Positions 1 through 10,910 of a DNA stretch of 64,000 nucleotides are shown here, one piece after another. The stretch comes from Niebla homalea (Eukaryota > Ascomycota > Lecanoromycetes > Lecanorales > Ramalinaceae), in NCBI GenBank assembly GCA_019925105.1, contig JAHGAU010000013.1:1178001-1242000 (forward strand), written 5' to 3'. How positions within the stretch are numbered: the stretch's first letter is position 1; the number at the start of each line of letters is the position of its first letter. The notes below the pieces were generated by a model, which did not search any database, was not told where the DNA came from, and saw nothing but the letters and a program-made list of their open reading frames with translations. The translations under genes and the position numbers were made by a program.

Positions 1-1
1 C

Positions 2-670
2 CATTCCACAGAGCAGACCTCAAAGCTGAAATCAGGTTTCTTCAACCGAGTATCACGATCATCAAGAGACAAGGATCATCACCCATCCCAAAAAGAGCAA
101 GCCCCATACGAGGTGCGGGAGCATGCACAAGCGAGTGAGACGCAGAAACCACCACCCCGGCGATTGCAGCAGCCTGTCAATGCTAGGTCACAAGATGGAG
201 CAACGGCTGTGGCCAAACAGTTGGTGCTACAAGGGAAGGCCAAAGTTGTGCAGAGCAATAATGTACAGCCACCGGCTGGTTGGAACAATGAAGATGAGTC
301 AAGAACGCTATGGAGAGCGAGAGCAATCCTTAGGAACCATGATGGATGCCATGACTCGGGACGAACGGGACACAATCAGAGACAAGTCGGCCAAGATCAA
401 TCGCAAGCCACACAGGGCCAAGCTCAGGGCAGCAAGGTTCAGACGAAAGGTGTTAAGACACAGCAAGCTTCCAGCAGTGCTCATACCGTTGCTCATACCA
501 GCCACAGTCAAACATGTCAACAACCACTTGAAGCCAAGCTGCCAGGAAGGAGTCGCAACGTGTTTCGACGAGGTGGTTGGGACGCTAAGAGCTCTCATGC
601 AGGGTTGCGCCAACAACGGGTTAATGTCAAGAAAGCTCGAGACAATGATGGCTGTTGTGATAATGGTTGA
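2..670 (+). CDS. possible 3' part of an unknown gene cut by the left edge
   Basis: One frame is open from base 2 to the stop at 668-670, about 220 codons, with no start needed because it enters from the left edge. The product would be polar and Gln/Ser/Lys-rich in its first half. A second frame (123-698) is also open and becomes more natural-looking after about base 300, with charged residues such as RDERDTIRDKSAKINR, so either a frameshift lies near base 300 or one of the frames is chance. I do not recognise a family. There is no evidence for splicing or for a function. Low confidence. Confidence 0.25.
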   Translation, partial: HSTEQTSKLKSGFFNRVSRSSRDKDHHPSQKEQAPYEVREHAQASETQKPPPRRLQQPVNARSQDGATAVAKQLVLQGKAKVVQSNNVQPPAGWNNEDESRTLWRARAILRNHDGCHDSGRTGHNQRQVGQDQSQATQGQAQGSKVQTKGVKTQQASSSAHTVAHTSHSQTCQQPLEAKLPGRSRNVFRRGGWDAKSSHAGLRQQRVNVKKARDNDGCCDNG

Positions 671-795
671 TGAGGTACATGATGCGGTGCGTTTATAACA
701 GTCATCTTCGGCGTTTGGGTGTGACAGAATCTGCTGTATGTTGGGGTACGTACAAAGTAAGGAACGTGTCCGAAAAAATCGACTCAATGGCGTCT

Positions 796-2300
796 CTACT
801 GATTTCCTCGTGACCATCTGCGACGTAGATACTGTTCAAGGTCAAAGTATGCTGTCAAGCACTCGTCTTTCAGCTTTGCAACAATGACACCCTCATCACT
901 GGTGTTGAGTGGTGACTTCCATATCTTGATTAAATGGAGACCAGCCGATTCGAGGAGCTCTATCCACCCGAGTTCACTCCGTTCTTTTCCTCCTGCGATC
1001 AAGGTCATGTTGATGTCTGCCGCAGCAAAGAATGAGGAGCAGTAGATGTCTGGTAGGACGTATTCGTTGATCACGATCTGAGAATACCCTGGCGTCATTG
1101 CTGATTGAGATTGAGGAGTATATTTCGGCACTTCTCATCAGGCCAGTCTTGAAGCACGAAGTGCGTATAATAGACCCTGGCACCTGATGCCATTGTCAGC
1201 AAACTTGTAATATCAGCGTACAATGAATGCAACCCTTGATAGGCTGGGGGGTGAAAAAGTCATGCGCCATGACCTGAACACCAACCAGCTGCAAGTTCGC
1301 TATTGCTCCCGGTAGATCCTGGAGGACCAGGTGCCCTTTGGTACTAGGATCGCCGGTTAGCAACTCTTGCAAGTCATGCCCACGTCCACAGCCGACATCG
1401 ACAAGAAGTATGTCCCAGGGATTCTTGGAGGCGCCGGAGAGCAATTCTGGACCGTAGAGAAACCAATCAATCCAATGTCGCCTTTGAGCGCGTATTCCTG
1501 ACATGCAAATATTGAAATCTGCAGTCCTCTGAAGGTTCTGCGTGTATGTGTTCGAAGTACGAGAGTTCGGTGTTGTTGACCCATTGGAATGGACCGCTAG
1601 AGCTGTTTTATGGACACTTGTACTCATGGAGCCGCATGTACTCGTGGATTTTCATCTCGACCGTAGATCCGTTGTCATGATTTAACAGTGCGGTGCGGTT
1701 CAGCTGACCTTTCACTGCTTTTCTGGGACAGCTCTTACCAGATTTTGGCCAAAGACTCCAATGGCAGTTTGCAAATGGTAGCTGTCAGCTTCGTGGCCGC
1801 GTAAGTGCGGACGCCAATTTCCTTCACGAAGCCCATCACTGTGAGGACACGCATGATACGCACTTATCATGGTATCAAGTCTCAACTTTTTTGATATCAG
1901 GATACGATACAAACAGTACCTATCAGAGACACTTCAGCCTCAACTTCTTGCGCGAGCTCAGAGGCTGTCGCCGGCTTCTGAGACTTATCATTCAAAGCGT
2001 GGAAAACCCGCAAGTCTATGCCGATGGAGAGTGCCATTCGTTGGGAGCCATTCTGCGAGCGTCAGTACATGTAGCTCCGATTCCAAGCAAACCATTCTAT
2101 CTTGTTTCCCAGGCGGGGTGTCTGACCACCTCCTCGGGGTCCTCCAGATCTGCCACGAGCTGCTTTGCAATAGCAATTGGACGCTTCCGTTCCTTGCCTG
2201 ATGGGTATGCAAAGCTTTCCTCCGCTGCTTTTGCAGCATTTTGGAACAATGTCATGACCTCCCTCGCTGGTCTCTCGGGCTGGGGAATTTGCGGAGCCAT
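796..2300 (-). pseudogene. broken SAM-dependent O-methyltransferase (secondary-metabolite type)
   Basis: Pieces of a fungal class I-like O-methyltransferase follow one another in the right order on the minus strand. The N-terminal piece starts at ATG 2300 (MAPQIPQPERPAREVM). Next comes the dimerisation part (LSIGIDLRVFHAL), then, after a GT..AG intron, RIMRVLTVMGFVKEIG. GPFQWVNNTELSYFEHI follows, then ADFNICMSGIRAQ, the SAM motif VDVGCGRGHDLQ (about 1380-1420), HFVLQDWPDEK, and the C-terminal SQIVINEYVLPD to the stop at 796. No single spliced frame connects them. There is an in-frame TAA just before NSSSGPFQ (about 1606), a frame change between SYFEHI and QRTADF (about 1535), and a one-base loss between LNQ and AMTPGY (about 1100). 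A further stop or frame change lies near 2095. The introns still look spliceable. The family methylates hydroxyl groups of polyketides and other metabolites; the original substrate is unknown. The order and family are clear, and loss of function is inferred from the lesions. Confidence 0.82.
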
Positions 2301-3054
2301 CGTTGACGTAGAAGATCACATAGTGCCTAGAACAAGCTTTCAGCTACGGGCTCAAGGCATGTTGAACTGGCAAGTGAGAGGAGGCACCGATCGCCAGCAA
2401 CAATAATAACTTCTTGTCCAGATCACCCTACACGTCGATGTGATCGGTTGCAGCGCTTTCGTGTGGTCCAGCCTGATTATATTAGCGGTCATCGCTCACG
2501 GCCCGCAAAGAAATAGCGCCTCAGAGTCTGGAATCAAGATCTGGGCTGGCTCCTCCACTCCATTTTGCTCATCGATGCAGAATTTTCAGGTCATTTCGTT
2601 GCTTTGATGCACCCTCCTGGGATCTTTGGGTCGATCCTGAAAGCACACGTCACAAAGGATGAAGAATTATACATTCTAGTGGATGGCTCGACAAAGCGTG
2701 TAACTTGTATTGGGGCGTATGTCATCTATTATGACCATTGCGGCAGTAGGACCAGGTAGTGATGAAGAACGGTTTGTGAGTATCGATCTGTGCCCCCATA
2801 AGAAGATGGTTCGCCAAAAATCTCCGATTCGTCGGAAGATATTGTACCTTCTTATTTGAGTAATTTCGTCCAAGGACAGTCGCATCCCGAGGGTCCTCCC
2901 ACGGACGGGTACGTCCCTCGAAGGCAATACTTCGCCGATCGATCGACCGATGATCGCACTGGTCTTATTGGTTCGAGATACTTGGAAGTATTTTTCGTAT
3001 GACCCCAGAAGACCCCCCCCCCCCATCCCCGGAAGAAAACCTGAATAGCTCAGC

Positions 3055-3090
3055 CTTTAGAGGCATACTTTAGAGGCATACTTTAGAGGA
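3055..3090. repeat. 13-bp tandem repeat, about 2.7 copies
   Basis: The unit CTTTAGAGGCATA occurs at 3055-3067 and 3068-3080, with a partial third copy from 3081. The copies are identical. No function is apparent. Confidence 0.9.
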
Positions 3091-3129
3091 CTCCGCCTAG
3101 ATCACCCCTCGAGAGTTTTTGACTCATTG

Positions 3130-3222
3130 ATTCCGTCCATGGTTGGCGTAATGGCAAACGTGTTCATCCATGCACAGACGTAGCCACCCATGGGGCAGAA
3201 TATGTCGGTCCATGGACGGAAT
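3130..3222. repeat. 13-bp perfect inverted repeat around a 67-bp core
   Basis: ATTCCGTCCATGG at 3130-3142 is the exact reverse complement of CCATGGACGGAAT at 3210-3222. The core carries further CCATG-type words. This could be a very small MITE-like remnant or a chance hairpin; no target-site duplication could be assigned. Confidence 0.6.
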
Positions 3223-4580
3223 TTGCCCGTCAGCGTCAGGCAACATAAATGTTCATGCATGCGCAATCGGAAAATCACGCAGTCAGGCTCAGCCTTTCGT
3301 TACATAAGGATGCAGATCTTTTCAGTCAGTGATCTTGCTAATCGGCGATTTCCTTCAATCACTCGATGCCGCCGTTTCCGGGCTAAATGATACAGAAGTA
3401 TGAAGTCAACTGTAAGATGACTGCATCAAAGATAGCAAGCCACAATGGCTTTAGCGCTATGTTCTTGTCATCCTGACTGATTAGACGCAAAACATTTAGC
3501 TAACCTCTGTTGAACAGCAATGACCTGCATTAAGTGAAATGTCTCCACTTTGGGACCCACGGCTAGCGTCTTGGCCCTTAGCCACCATAGGTAGATGCAG
3601 TAGTTAGATTCATCATCCATCCATCCTACCACCAATCGTGCATACAGTAGTCTTGCTTTTCTCATGAGGGGCGACTGAATTGGGCATCGTCACTTGCAAG
3701 GGAAAGTCGGGCTTCATGCATGGGACAACCAGCCGCAATCGCACCTTTGCCCCCCTCTTGCATAAAACATGAACAGCAGGCTGTCACAGTGGAAGCGCAG
3801 GCGCTGATAGTTACCACCGCTGGAGTCGTGCCTCGTACCAGCAGCATCTCGTGAACCAATGCCACCCTCGCCATTTCGTTGCAGCCTTTACAGCGCTAGA
3901 TTGAGGAGGGGAGTGACGAAATCTTCCAACTCGTTTTTGAAAGGGTCTAGAACAAAATGTGTGATGAGGCTGAAACCTGGCTTCTTACGGTATCCACATC
4001 TCGCAATATCTGAACTCAAGGGTCATTCTGACAATTCTGCTATCCAATAGCGTACCTCCCAGGATAGTCACCCAGTCACTCTGGGCTGTGCAGGAGTAGA
4101 CTTCGTCTAAGGCGGGCGTTCGGCCGGCAGTTGTGCCTGCCTGTTGGAACATTGCTCCTCTTACACCGACCTCCTTCAGTCCTTCTCCTTACCTTCCAGA
4201 ATGCAAAACATGTCATCTAGCAAAAGCTTTATCGGAGCTGCGACCGCCTCATGACTTGCATCACGTCCGTGAGAGGCTGAGACTTCCTCGTACCGCACGT
4301 TGCTTCCCGGCTCTGTGCATCACGACCATCCCAACCATTTGAGCTGCATTAGCTGATCTGCGCATGCAGGAGGTGGACTCTGTCATGAGTAAAACGGTGC
4401 TCATGCATCAGCCCAGGTCAACGACTGAAAGCTGTAAATGAAATCGGACTTTAGGAGTCCCATCAATTCAGATACTGAGCGGCTCAGCACATATAGGTTG
4501 TCGACCCCCCTAACCTTGATGCGACCCAAGCAATCTATTTCCGACATACGCAGCCGAAGTGAATAACGAAGGTTTTCAAC

Positions 4581-5776
4581 ATGGGTTACTCTGATCAAGC
4601 AGTGACCTTGATCATTGTCAGCGTCATCTTCCCAATACCCGCTTTCGCTACTATACTCCTTCGGCTGAAAGCAAGAGCACGGGCACAGAAGAAGCTTGAT
4701 GCCTCTGAATACTTTTTGTTCTTTGCAATGGTATGTAAGCGATCCATGCTTCAGATATGTGCTAATAGTTTTCTTTAAGTTCATAGCAATATGCGAAAGT
4801 GCCACCTGCATTGCAGGCGCCATTCTCGATAGCGTGGGAAAGCCCATCACTTCTATGTCGCCGCAGCAGGAAGTCGGCTTTATGAAAGTATGAGAAATTT
4901 CCTCGAGAAGCAAGATCTTACTCATAAGAATGCAAAGGTACTATTCGCAACGCAATTCTTCTATATCTTTTCAGTCTTCAGCGTGAAGGTATCTGTGATA
5001 CTCCTCTACAAAAGTGTCTTCACCAGTGCAATAGTCCGAAAGGTGGCCAATGCTGTACTCGTAGTCCTCGGCGCCTGGATCGTCGCCTTTTTCTTTGTGA
5101 CGTTGTTTCAGGACAATCCAATCTCGCGCAACTGGGGCACTCAGGGAACGACTGTCAACTTTCCTATCTTATATATTGTAGAGAACGTGACAGACATAGC
5201 TTTGGACCTGTTCATTTTGTGTCTACCGCTAGCAGTCATTCGAACTTTGCATATGAGCACAAGGAGGAAATGGCTATTGAGCGGTGTTTTCTGTTTGGGA
5301 GCTTTGTGAGTAGAGCCGTACTCTGTTCGAGAACATAGGTCCACCTGACGAAGTGATAGCTGTGTGGTCGCATCATCCGTACGGTGCGCCTATTACGTGA
5401 AATTCATGCAAGAATTCGAGTCAAGATCCAGTGATTTCTCAGGTATGGTGCTAAGACGAGTCTTTAGTAACATTTGCTAATTCGAAAAACGAAAAAAGGT
5501 ACTAATGTCAATACAGTCATATGGGGGGCAATTGAGCCTTGCACCTCGATCATGGCAGCTTCTTTACCAACCCTGGGGACGCTGCTACCAGGTCATTCAA
5601 GATCATCTCGACAGACGACTTATCCATTGACATCGCACTCGACCATCCGCAAGCAACTCTCTGTAGATGTCCAAAATGAGGCCATGAATTCTAGGGAGCA
5701 TTTTGCGCGTCATGGGGTAAGTGGTGTGATCGGAACGAGTAATGAGATTGAGGGAAGTCCTCCTGAAGATCCTTGA
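4581..5776 (+). CDS. fungal rhodopsin-domain integral membrane protein
   Basis: Five exons join in frame: 4581-4730, 4780-4887, 4938-5305, 5360-5442 and 5499-5776, giving 328 aa. The product has seven hydrophobic segments: residues starting at TLIIVSVIFPIPAFATIL, then FIAICESATCIAGAIL, FYIFSVFSVKVSVILLY, VLVVLGAWIVAFFFVTLF, LYIVENVTDIALDLFILCL, the WLLSGVFCLGAFCVVASSV segment, and VIWGAIEPCTSIMAASLPT. This order, with the KxSVILLY and IEP..SIMAASLPTLG signatures, is that of the fungal rhodopsin-domain family (PF20684), a large set of plasma-membrane proteins of mostly unknown role. The C-terminal tail is polar and probably cytoplasmic. All introns have normal donors (GTATGT, GTATGA, GTGAGT, GTATGG). 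It lies between a broken O-methyltransferase and a nearly open aminotransferase, but a shared pathway is only a guess. Confidence 0.85.
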
Positions 5777-6301
5777 TGGCAAGGAATCTCCTTTCAGCCA
5801 TTAGGAAATTCCTCATATATCGTTCCGGATATAAGTTCATATGGGTAGGAACGAGAGAATGCGAGGTTGCATTTGACCCCCTCGAATCAATATTCGTAAA
5901 TTATCAGCGCTATGGCGCTAGGATATGCCGGAATACTTTGCAGCAAACTTTTGATGTCATTAGACACTCTGGCTTTGTTTGCCTTTCCTTGGCCCTCATT
6001 CCTGACGCTCAGCAGGATCTGCATCATTAATGGGTGGAGCTCTGACCCGTCAGAGAAGGCACAGAAAGCAGGTCTCCACTTCAGTACAGGTGACCCCAAC
6101 TGGAGACGCAGGGTCTCGTGACGTCACTGAGAGGAAACCAAGGCTGCGAAGGAGTTTTACAGAGGCATGTAATTTCTTGGGTGCCTCGCCTTTTCTTCAA
6201 TTTCATTGTCAAAGAGCAGGTAAATGCTGTAATCTTCTGTGGTATACCTTGCCTCTAGCATGCCCAGTAATACATCAGACTTCACTGAGCGTGACTGTAT
6301 C
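5777..6301. other. intergenic region upstream of the aminotransferase
   Basis: Short open frames exist on both strands but none has family features or splice logic. I see no repeat or RNA gene. It should contain the aminotransferase promoter. Confidence 0.5.
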
Positions 6302-8056
6302 ATGGCACAGCAAGACGCAGAACATATCAGAGGTGGCGCGAAAAGGATTGAGAGTGTTGATGGCAACGTTTGGTATGCTAAGAGACTCTGTATGTTTATC
6401 GAACACTTATGTTGCTAGGGAATGGATCCATGACGTCGCCGCAAGATCACCCATCAAACCTCTAGCCAACCTCGGCACTGGCTTTATGTGAGGATGGCTC
6501 CAATACCGCACCATCCAATCGTACAATAAATGAGTGAGGCTCCAGTGAATATAAGCCTCCTGAGTTCATCATCGATGCCCATTAGAAAGCCCTGGAAAGT
6601 GTCGAGAATAACCAGTACGCCCCTGTGACAGTACGTAAGAGAATCTACCTGGCTGTCGTGAACTTGCGCTGAAGCCAATACGACAGGGCACCCCTACGCT
6701 CAAGAACGCCATCTCAGATGTTTACTCGCCATTGTATTGTAGAAGACTGGACCCAGACCTCGAAATATGCGTTGGTTCGGGAGCCCAAGGAGCCATGCTC
6801 AGTTGTATGATGGCTTTCATACAACAGGGCGACGAAGTGGTGCTCATGGAGCCAGTTATCGAGATGTCAATCGTTTGATCCCTGACAAGGACCAAACTGC
6901 TCATTTCATGTGTAGGTATGTATTTCAGATCCAACTCGCTGGCGGTACTGCCCGCTATGTACCTATGCGTCCACCTCCCGGAAGTGACGGCAAAACGGTC
7001 TCCGGCAACGACTGGATACTTAATATCGAGGAGCTAGAGAACGCCATTACTCCAAAGACCAAGGCTATGGTAAGCCATGACCTTGCTTTGGAGTATCACG
7101 AGCCGACGCTGAGAGTAACACCCTAGGTTCTCAACAATCCGTACGCCTGCTCCATCTGTACGATATTGCCTCTATCTTGCTGATACAACTCAGTCACAAC
7201 CCGCTGGGAAAGGTATTCACACACGCTGAACTGCTCTCCATCGGCAACTTATGCGTTCGACATGATATCATACTTCTCTCCGACGAAGTCTACGAGCATC
7301 TGAGCTTCCACACCCCATTCACGCGAGTTGCAACACTCTCGCCCAAGATCCAAGCTTGTACCCTCAGGGCGGTCTCTTGCGGTAAGTTTTTCAACGCAAC
7401 GGGTTGGCGTGTGGGATTCGTCATCGGGCCCGAGCATTTAGTCAGATACGTGCAACACGCCCACCTCGTCGTAGCTTATGCGTCCTCAACACCCGCCCAG
7501 GAGGCATGCGCCGTTGGTCTCAGCGTAGCTAGCACGAATGGCTTCTGGGAGGGCAACAAGAGGGACGTAGAAAGGAGAGTCGGTCGAATCTGCAGCGCGC
7601 TGGAGGAAGTGGGCTTGCCAGTAAGGGAAACATCCGTGCATGGAGACACTTCCCGATCGCCCATCGCTGATACAATCGAGCAAAATAGGTCGTGAGTCCA
7701 GCAGGCGCGTATTTCATCTTCGTCAACACGCGCCGAATTCGCATTCCAGAATCATACCAGTTCCCCGCCAAGGCCCGCCCGTGGACCGGGGACTTCAAGG
7801 TATGCTACTACCTGGTACAAGAATTTGGCATGTCGTCCATACCGGGAAGCTGTGAGTATTGTCCCCTAAGCAAAAATAACAAACACAATTACATCCGCTT
7901 GTACATCTACTAACGTCGTTCGGCTTCAAAGGCTTTTACTGCTCCGAACATGCTGATCTCGGATATGACTACATCCGTTTCGGGGCCTGCAAATCCGATG
8001 AAGGCTTGACTTTGGCGGAAGAGCGATTGCAAACGCTGAAGTCTATCATTGAGTGA
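6302..8056 (+). pseudogene. kynurenine-type class I/II aminotransferase with one in-frame TAG
   Basis: Nine exons (6302-6372, 6419-6487, 6546-6630, 6687-6872, 6929-7069, 7127-7140, 7194-7620, 7689-7851, 7932-8056) join to 427 codons in one frame. They encode a PLP-dependent fold I aminotransferase of the kynurenine-oxoglutarate/cysteine-conjugate lyase (BNA3-like) type. Landmarks in order are LANLGTGFIEYKPPEF, NNQYAPVTGTPTLKNAI, CVGSGAQGAM, QLAGGTARYVPM, VLNNPHNPLGKVF and LLSDEVYEHL. Then come the Schiff-base lysine in SCGKFFNATGWRVGF, SPAGAYFIF, and the carboxylate-binding Arg in DYIRFGACKSDEG. The only lesion I find is TAG at 6583-6585 (codon 60, in DAH-stop-KALESVENNQYAP). Alternative acceptors near it break the frame. 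The exon 4/5 junction is the least certain. Either the gene was silenced recently, or the base is a sequencing error, or the codon is read through. Family certain; pseudogene status likely. Confidence 0.85.
6583..6585 (+). other. premature TAG (codon 60) in the aminotransferase
   Basis: In frame with the flanking FIIDAH and KALESVENNQ. A CAG to TAG change, CpA to TpA, would explain it. No in-frame intron removes it: an acceptor using this very AG would shift the downstream frame. Confidence 0.8.
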
Positions 8057-9241
8057 AAAGTGAGTCATGGTGAGTGAACTATAGGAGGTGTACGGATCCA
8101 AGACCTGTATCAATCAGATCATTCAGCCCAGGAAGCTTGGTGGTTTCCTACCACTAACGACGAGTATTAGAATAGAAAGACCTGTTTGGGTCAGATCAGG
8201 GGCTCTGGGACCCTCCAGGACCCTTCAATCATCGCTAGAGCTAGAATTAAGAACCTTCGTTCCACGCAAAAACAATCGTGCTAATTAACCAAAAGACCTT
8301 GACCCCCGACTCCACATCTACCGTCTTGAAATATGCCACTGCCACTGCTGAAAGACCCACAAACCTGATACAGGCAGGGCGTAAAAAGGGTAACTGATAA
8401 AAAATATAAAAAAAACAAGCCGCCAACTTCGATCCACAGAACTTTCTGACCGTAATTAACAAGGAAGGCGGGAAAAACTGTTCCTTTACTTTTACAGATT
8501 TGCGTTGCCAGCTTTGGATGCAACCACAGCAGAGGGCAGGAAATCTTCTTTTGCTGCAATATCATCATATTTAAAAAATCAAAATCAAAAAAGGGGAGTT
8601 TCAGATGGTATAGTTCGCAAGGCGGGAATCTGACCAGCAAACACCGACTTCCTTCTCCACTGCCGGCCCTCCGCCCCCCCTCGGCTCCACCTCCACCTTA
8701 GTTTGAGATACCTTTTTCGCAACCTCCTCCTGGCCCTGGCGAAAGAAAGGGGGGGCCCTTGGATTACTACTACTATCTACATGGCAGGACTCCCCGGAAT
8801 TGTTGTTGTTGTTGTTGTTGTTTTGATAATGCTGGTGGTAGTGCTGCTGGACGTGGTAGAAAACAACTTCTGGACGTTTTGAAGTGATTGATACAATAAA
8901 ATACCTCTCTGCTGTGGGTTGTCGTCATGCTGATGAGGGAGTGAGCCTGAAGAGCGCTCCCACCCCCGGGGGTTTTCTTGTGGACATGCGGACGGGGAGG
9001 CAGATGAGGAGGTTGAGGTTTGGTTATCTACAGCCAGGGTTGTGTGGTAGCGGGAGGAGGGGGCATTTGATGTGAGGTTTTGTTTTATTTTGAGAGATGC
9101 ATGGGCGAAGTTGGGGGTGGGTAGGTCTTGAGCGGTGTTGCATCGTAGTAGCTTGATTGTTGGGTAGGACGGTGGGCTGGCTGCTAGAGAGTGGTCAAGC
9201 CTGGTCTTTTGACTGGGTATCTAGACTTTTGCTCTTCACGA
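8057..9241. other. intergenic stretch with a TTG microsatellite
   Basis: No coding potential recognised. It holds a (GTT)n run at about 8801-8822 and short homopolymer A tracts (about 8398-8415). It lies between the 3' ends of the aminotransferase (+) and the MTA phosphorylase (-), so it probably contains both terminators. Confidence 0.6.
8801..8822. repeat. (GTT)n microsatellite
   Basis: About seven perfect GTT/TTG triplets in the 3' intergenic space. Slippage-prone, no function apparent. Confidence 0.9.
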
Positions 9242-10339
9242 TCAGACCTTCCCATCCACCCATTTCTCCCCAAACAGCCACGTCAACCTCTCTAGTGCTT
9301 CGGCCCCTTTAGCATCGCCGCTCTTGCCTAACCCCATTACCGCGCCCCTATTTGTCCCTCGTAACCTCTTCGCCATCACTCCATGCCACTCCTCCTCCCG
9401 CGCCAACGCCTCAAGTATCGCCACCACAGCCCTCTTGGCATTTTCCCCATTCGCAACCATATGCCCCATCACCATCTCCACACTCACCCCCTCCTCGCCC
9501 CCGTCCTTCCAGCTATCATAATCCGTGCTCATGCAGACCAGACTATACGCGATCTCCGCCTCCTTGAACAACTTACACTCCGGCACCGCCGACATATTAA
9601 CGCAGCTGATGGGCGGATCGAGCGGGAAACTCCGATACAGCTGCGACTCGCTGCGGGTGGAGAACTGGGGCCCCTCGATACAAATCACCACGCCGTCCTT
9701 GTGGACTTGCACATCCGGCCCCCCCCGCAGCACCACCCCCTCGTCATCGCCTCCCCCTCCGCCACCAGCCACGAGGGCAGCATGCACGAGCGACGAGAGC
9801 GGCGCGTCGAACGGACTTGGCGCCATCCCGACGTGGCCCACCACCCCCTCCTCGAAGAAGGTGCACGGTCGCAACCCCTTGGTCCAATCGACCACCCCGC
9901 CCGCCACCACGAAGTCCCGCGGCTTCACCTCCTGCCGGAGCGAGCCCACCGCGCTGAACCCGATCGCGCACCGCACCCCGAGTTTCTTGAGGGCGGCGAC
10001 GTTGGCCCGGTTGGGGATCTCCGAGGGGTTGAGGCTGTGGTGGGGGCCGTGGCGGGCGAGGAATGCGACTACGACTTCTTGAGAAGGGGAGGAGGGGGTG
10101 GTGGTAGGGGGGTGGTAAGATAGGATGGTGATGGGTGAAGAGGGAGCGCCCCATGGTGTTGGTGTTGGTGGCAGGATGGCTAGGGGGGTGAAGGGAGGGG
10201 AAGGGAGGGCGGAGAGGCCGGTTCCCCCGATTATGGCGATGGGGATTTTATGAGGGTAGGTTTTGGGTAGGGATGTTGTCGAGGGAGAGGGGGTGATTGT
10301 TGAGGTGGGTGCGGCGGTTGGGGGGAATGTGGTAGACAT
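9242..10339 (-). CDS. MEU1: S-methyl-5'-thioadenosine phosphorylase
   Basis: Single exon, 365 aa. The enzyme cleaves methylthioadenosine from polyamine synthesis with phosphate, giving adenine and methylthioribose-1-phosphate (methionine salvage). The N-terminal phosphate loop is IAIIGGTGLSALP. Further family marks are VVVAFLARHGPHHSLNPSEI (RHG phosphate site), NRANVAALKKLGVRCAIGFSA, GPQFSTRSESQLYR, and the substrate-binding NMSAVPECKLFKEAEIAYS followed by STDYDSWK. The family runs about 280-350 aa. The extra length here comes from a Pro/Thr/Ser-rich N-terminus, a Pro-rich loop before VVVAFLARHG, and a Gly/Asp loop after LVHAALVAGG. The coding strand is GC-rich, so the opposite strand carries long spurious open frames. 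The start is the first ATG of the frame. It is expected in the cytosol or nucleus. Confidence 0.93.
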   Translation of the reverse strand: MSTTFPPTAAPTSTITPSPSTTSLPKTYPHKIPIAIIGGTGLSALPSPPFTPLAILPPTPTPWGAPSSPITILSYHPPTTTPSSPSQEVVVAFLARHGPHHSLNPSEIPNRANVAALKKLGVRCAIGFSAVGSLRQEVKPRDFVVAGGVVDWTKGLRPCTFFEEGVVGHVGMAPSPFDAPLSSLVHAALVAGGGGGGDDEGVVLRGGPDVQVHKDGVVICIEGPQFSTRSESQLYRSFPLDPPISCVNMSAVPECKLFKEAEIAYSLVCMSTDYDSWKDGGEEGVSVEMVMGHMVANGENAKRAVVAILEALAREEEWHGVMAKRLRGTNRGAVMGLGKSGDAKGAEALERLTWLFGEKWVDGKV

Positions 10340-10910
10340 GTTTGTTGCGAAATGGTAGGGGAGAGGTGCGGAGAGGGTGGGGATCGAAGCTGAAGAGTGG
10401 TGAGATGAAGAAGGGGAAGAGAATGTTATATGACTAAGTTCTGGCCTTGACGACGGTTTGGTATCGTTGGTGACAGAGTGAGTGATGAAATGACGAGATC
10501 GTGCCCTGCATCAAAGCCCTAAGCGTCAAGCCTTATAAAGATTTAGCTCAGAGACAAGGTTTAGTGCCAAGCCTAGCGAGCCAATCAAATCAATATCAAA
10601 ATGTTACTGTTGGCAGCTCGAAATTCTGGTGGTGACACCCCCCAATCCTTCACGAGGTTATGATGATGTCCTCATTTGTATAATAAGCGCGTTCATAGTC
10701 GCTTGTACCCGCTTGGAGTTCAGGACCGCCAAATCTAGCATACAGCCGATCGCTTCTCGGGAGGGATTTGGGACGGTCAATTTGCGCTTCACTCAGAGGA
10801 ACAAGTATCGCATCTGGTATAAAGGTCACACTAACGAACACGGGGATCATGTCGACACTTCATTGGAATGTTGTAGTGACATAGATTTTCACTCGCGCAA
10901 ACAAGCCTGA
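10340..10910. other. upstream region of the MTA phosphorylase
   Basis: Contains the promoter of the minus-strand phosphorylase and the 3' end of the minus-strand permease. The short plus frame at 10629-10910 has no recognisable features. No repeat or RNA gene seen. Confidence 0.5.

Larger units (their letters stand above)
2301..4580. other. gene-poor intergenic stretch
   Basis: No ORF here looks coding; the open frames are short, lack family features and change composition along their length. The stretch contains a poly-C run (about 3012-3024), a 13-bp tandem repeat (3055-3090) and a short inverted repeat (3130-3222), listed separately. It is bounded by the start of the broken O-methyltransferase and the start of the rhodopsin-domain gene. 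Confidence 0.6.

Noticed and set aside
4888..4937. Possible frameshift in the rhodopsin-domain gene
   Set aside because: A normal intron (GTATGA..AAAG) restores the frame and gives FMK joined to VLFATQ, so the gene is intact.
9383..10123. Plus-strand frames of 185 and 246 aa opposite the MTA phosphorylase
   Set aside because: Shadow frames of a GC-rich gene; no family features.
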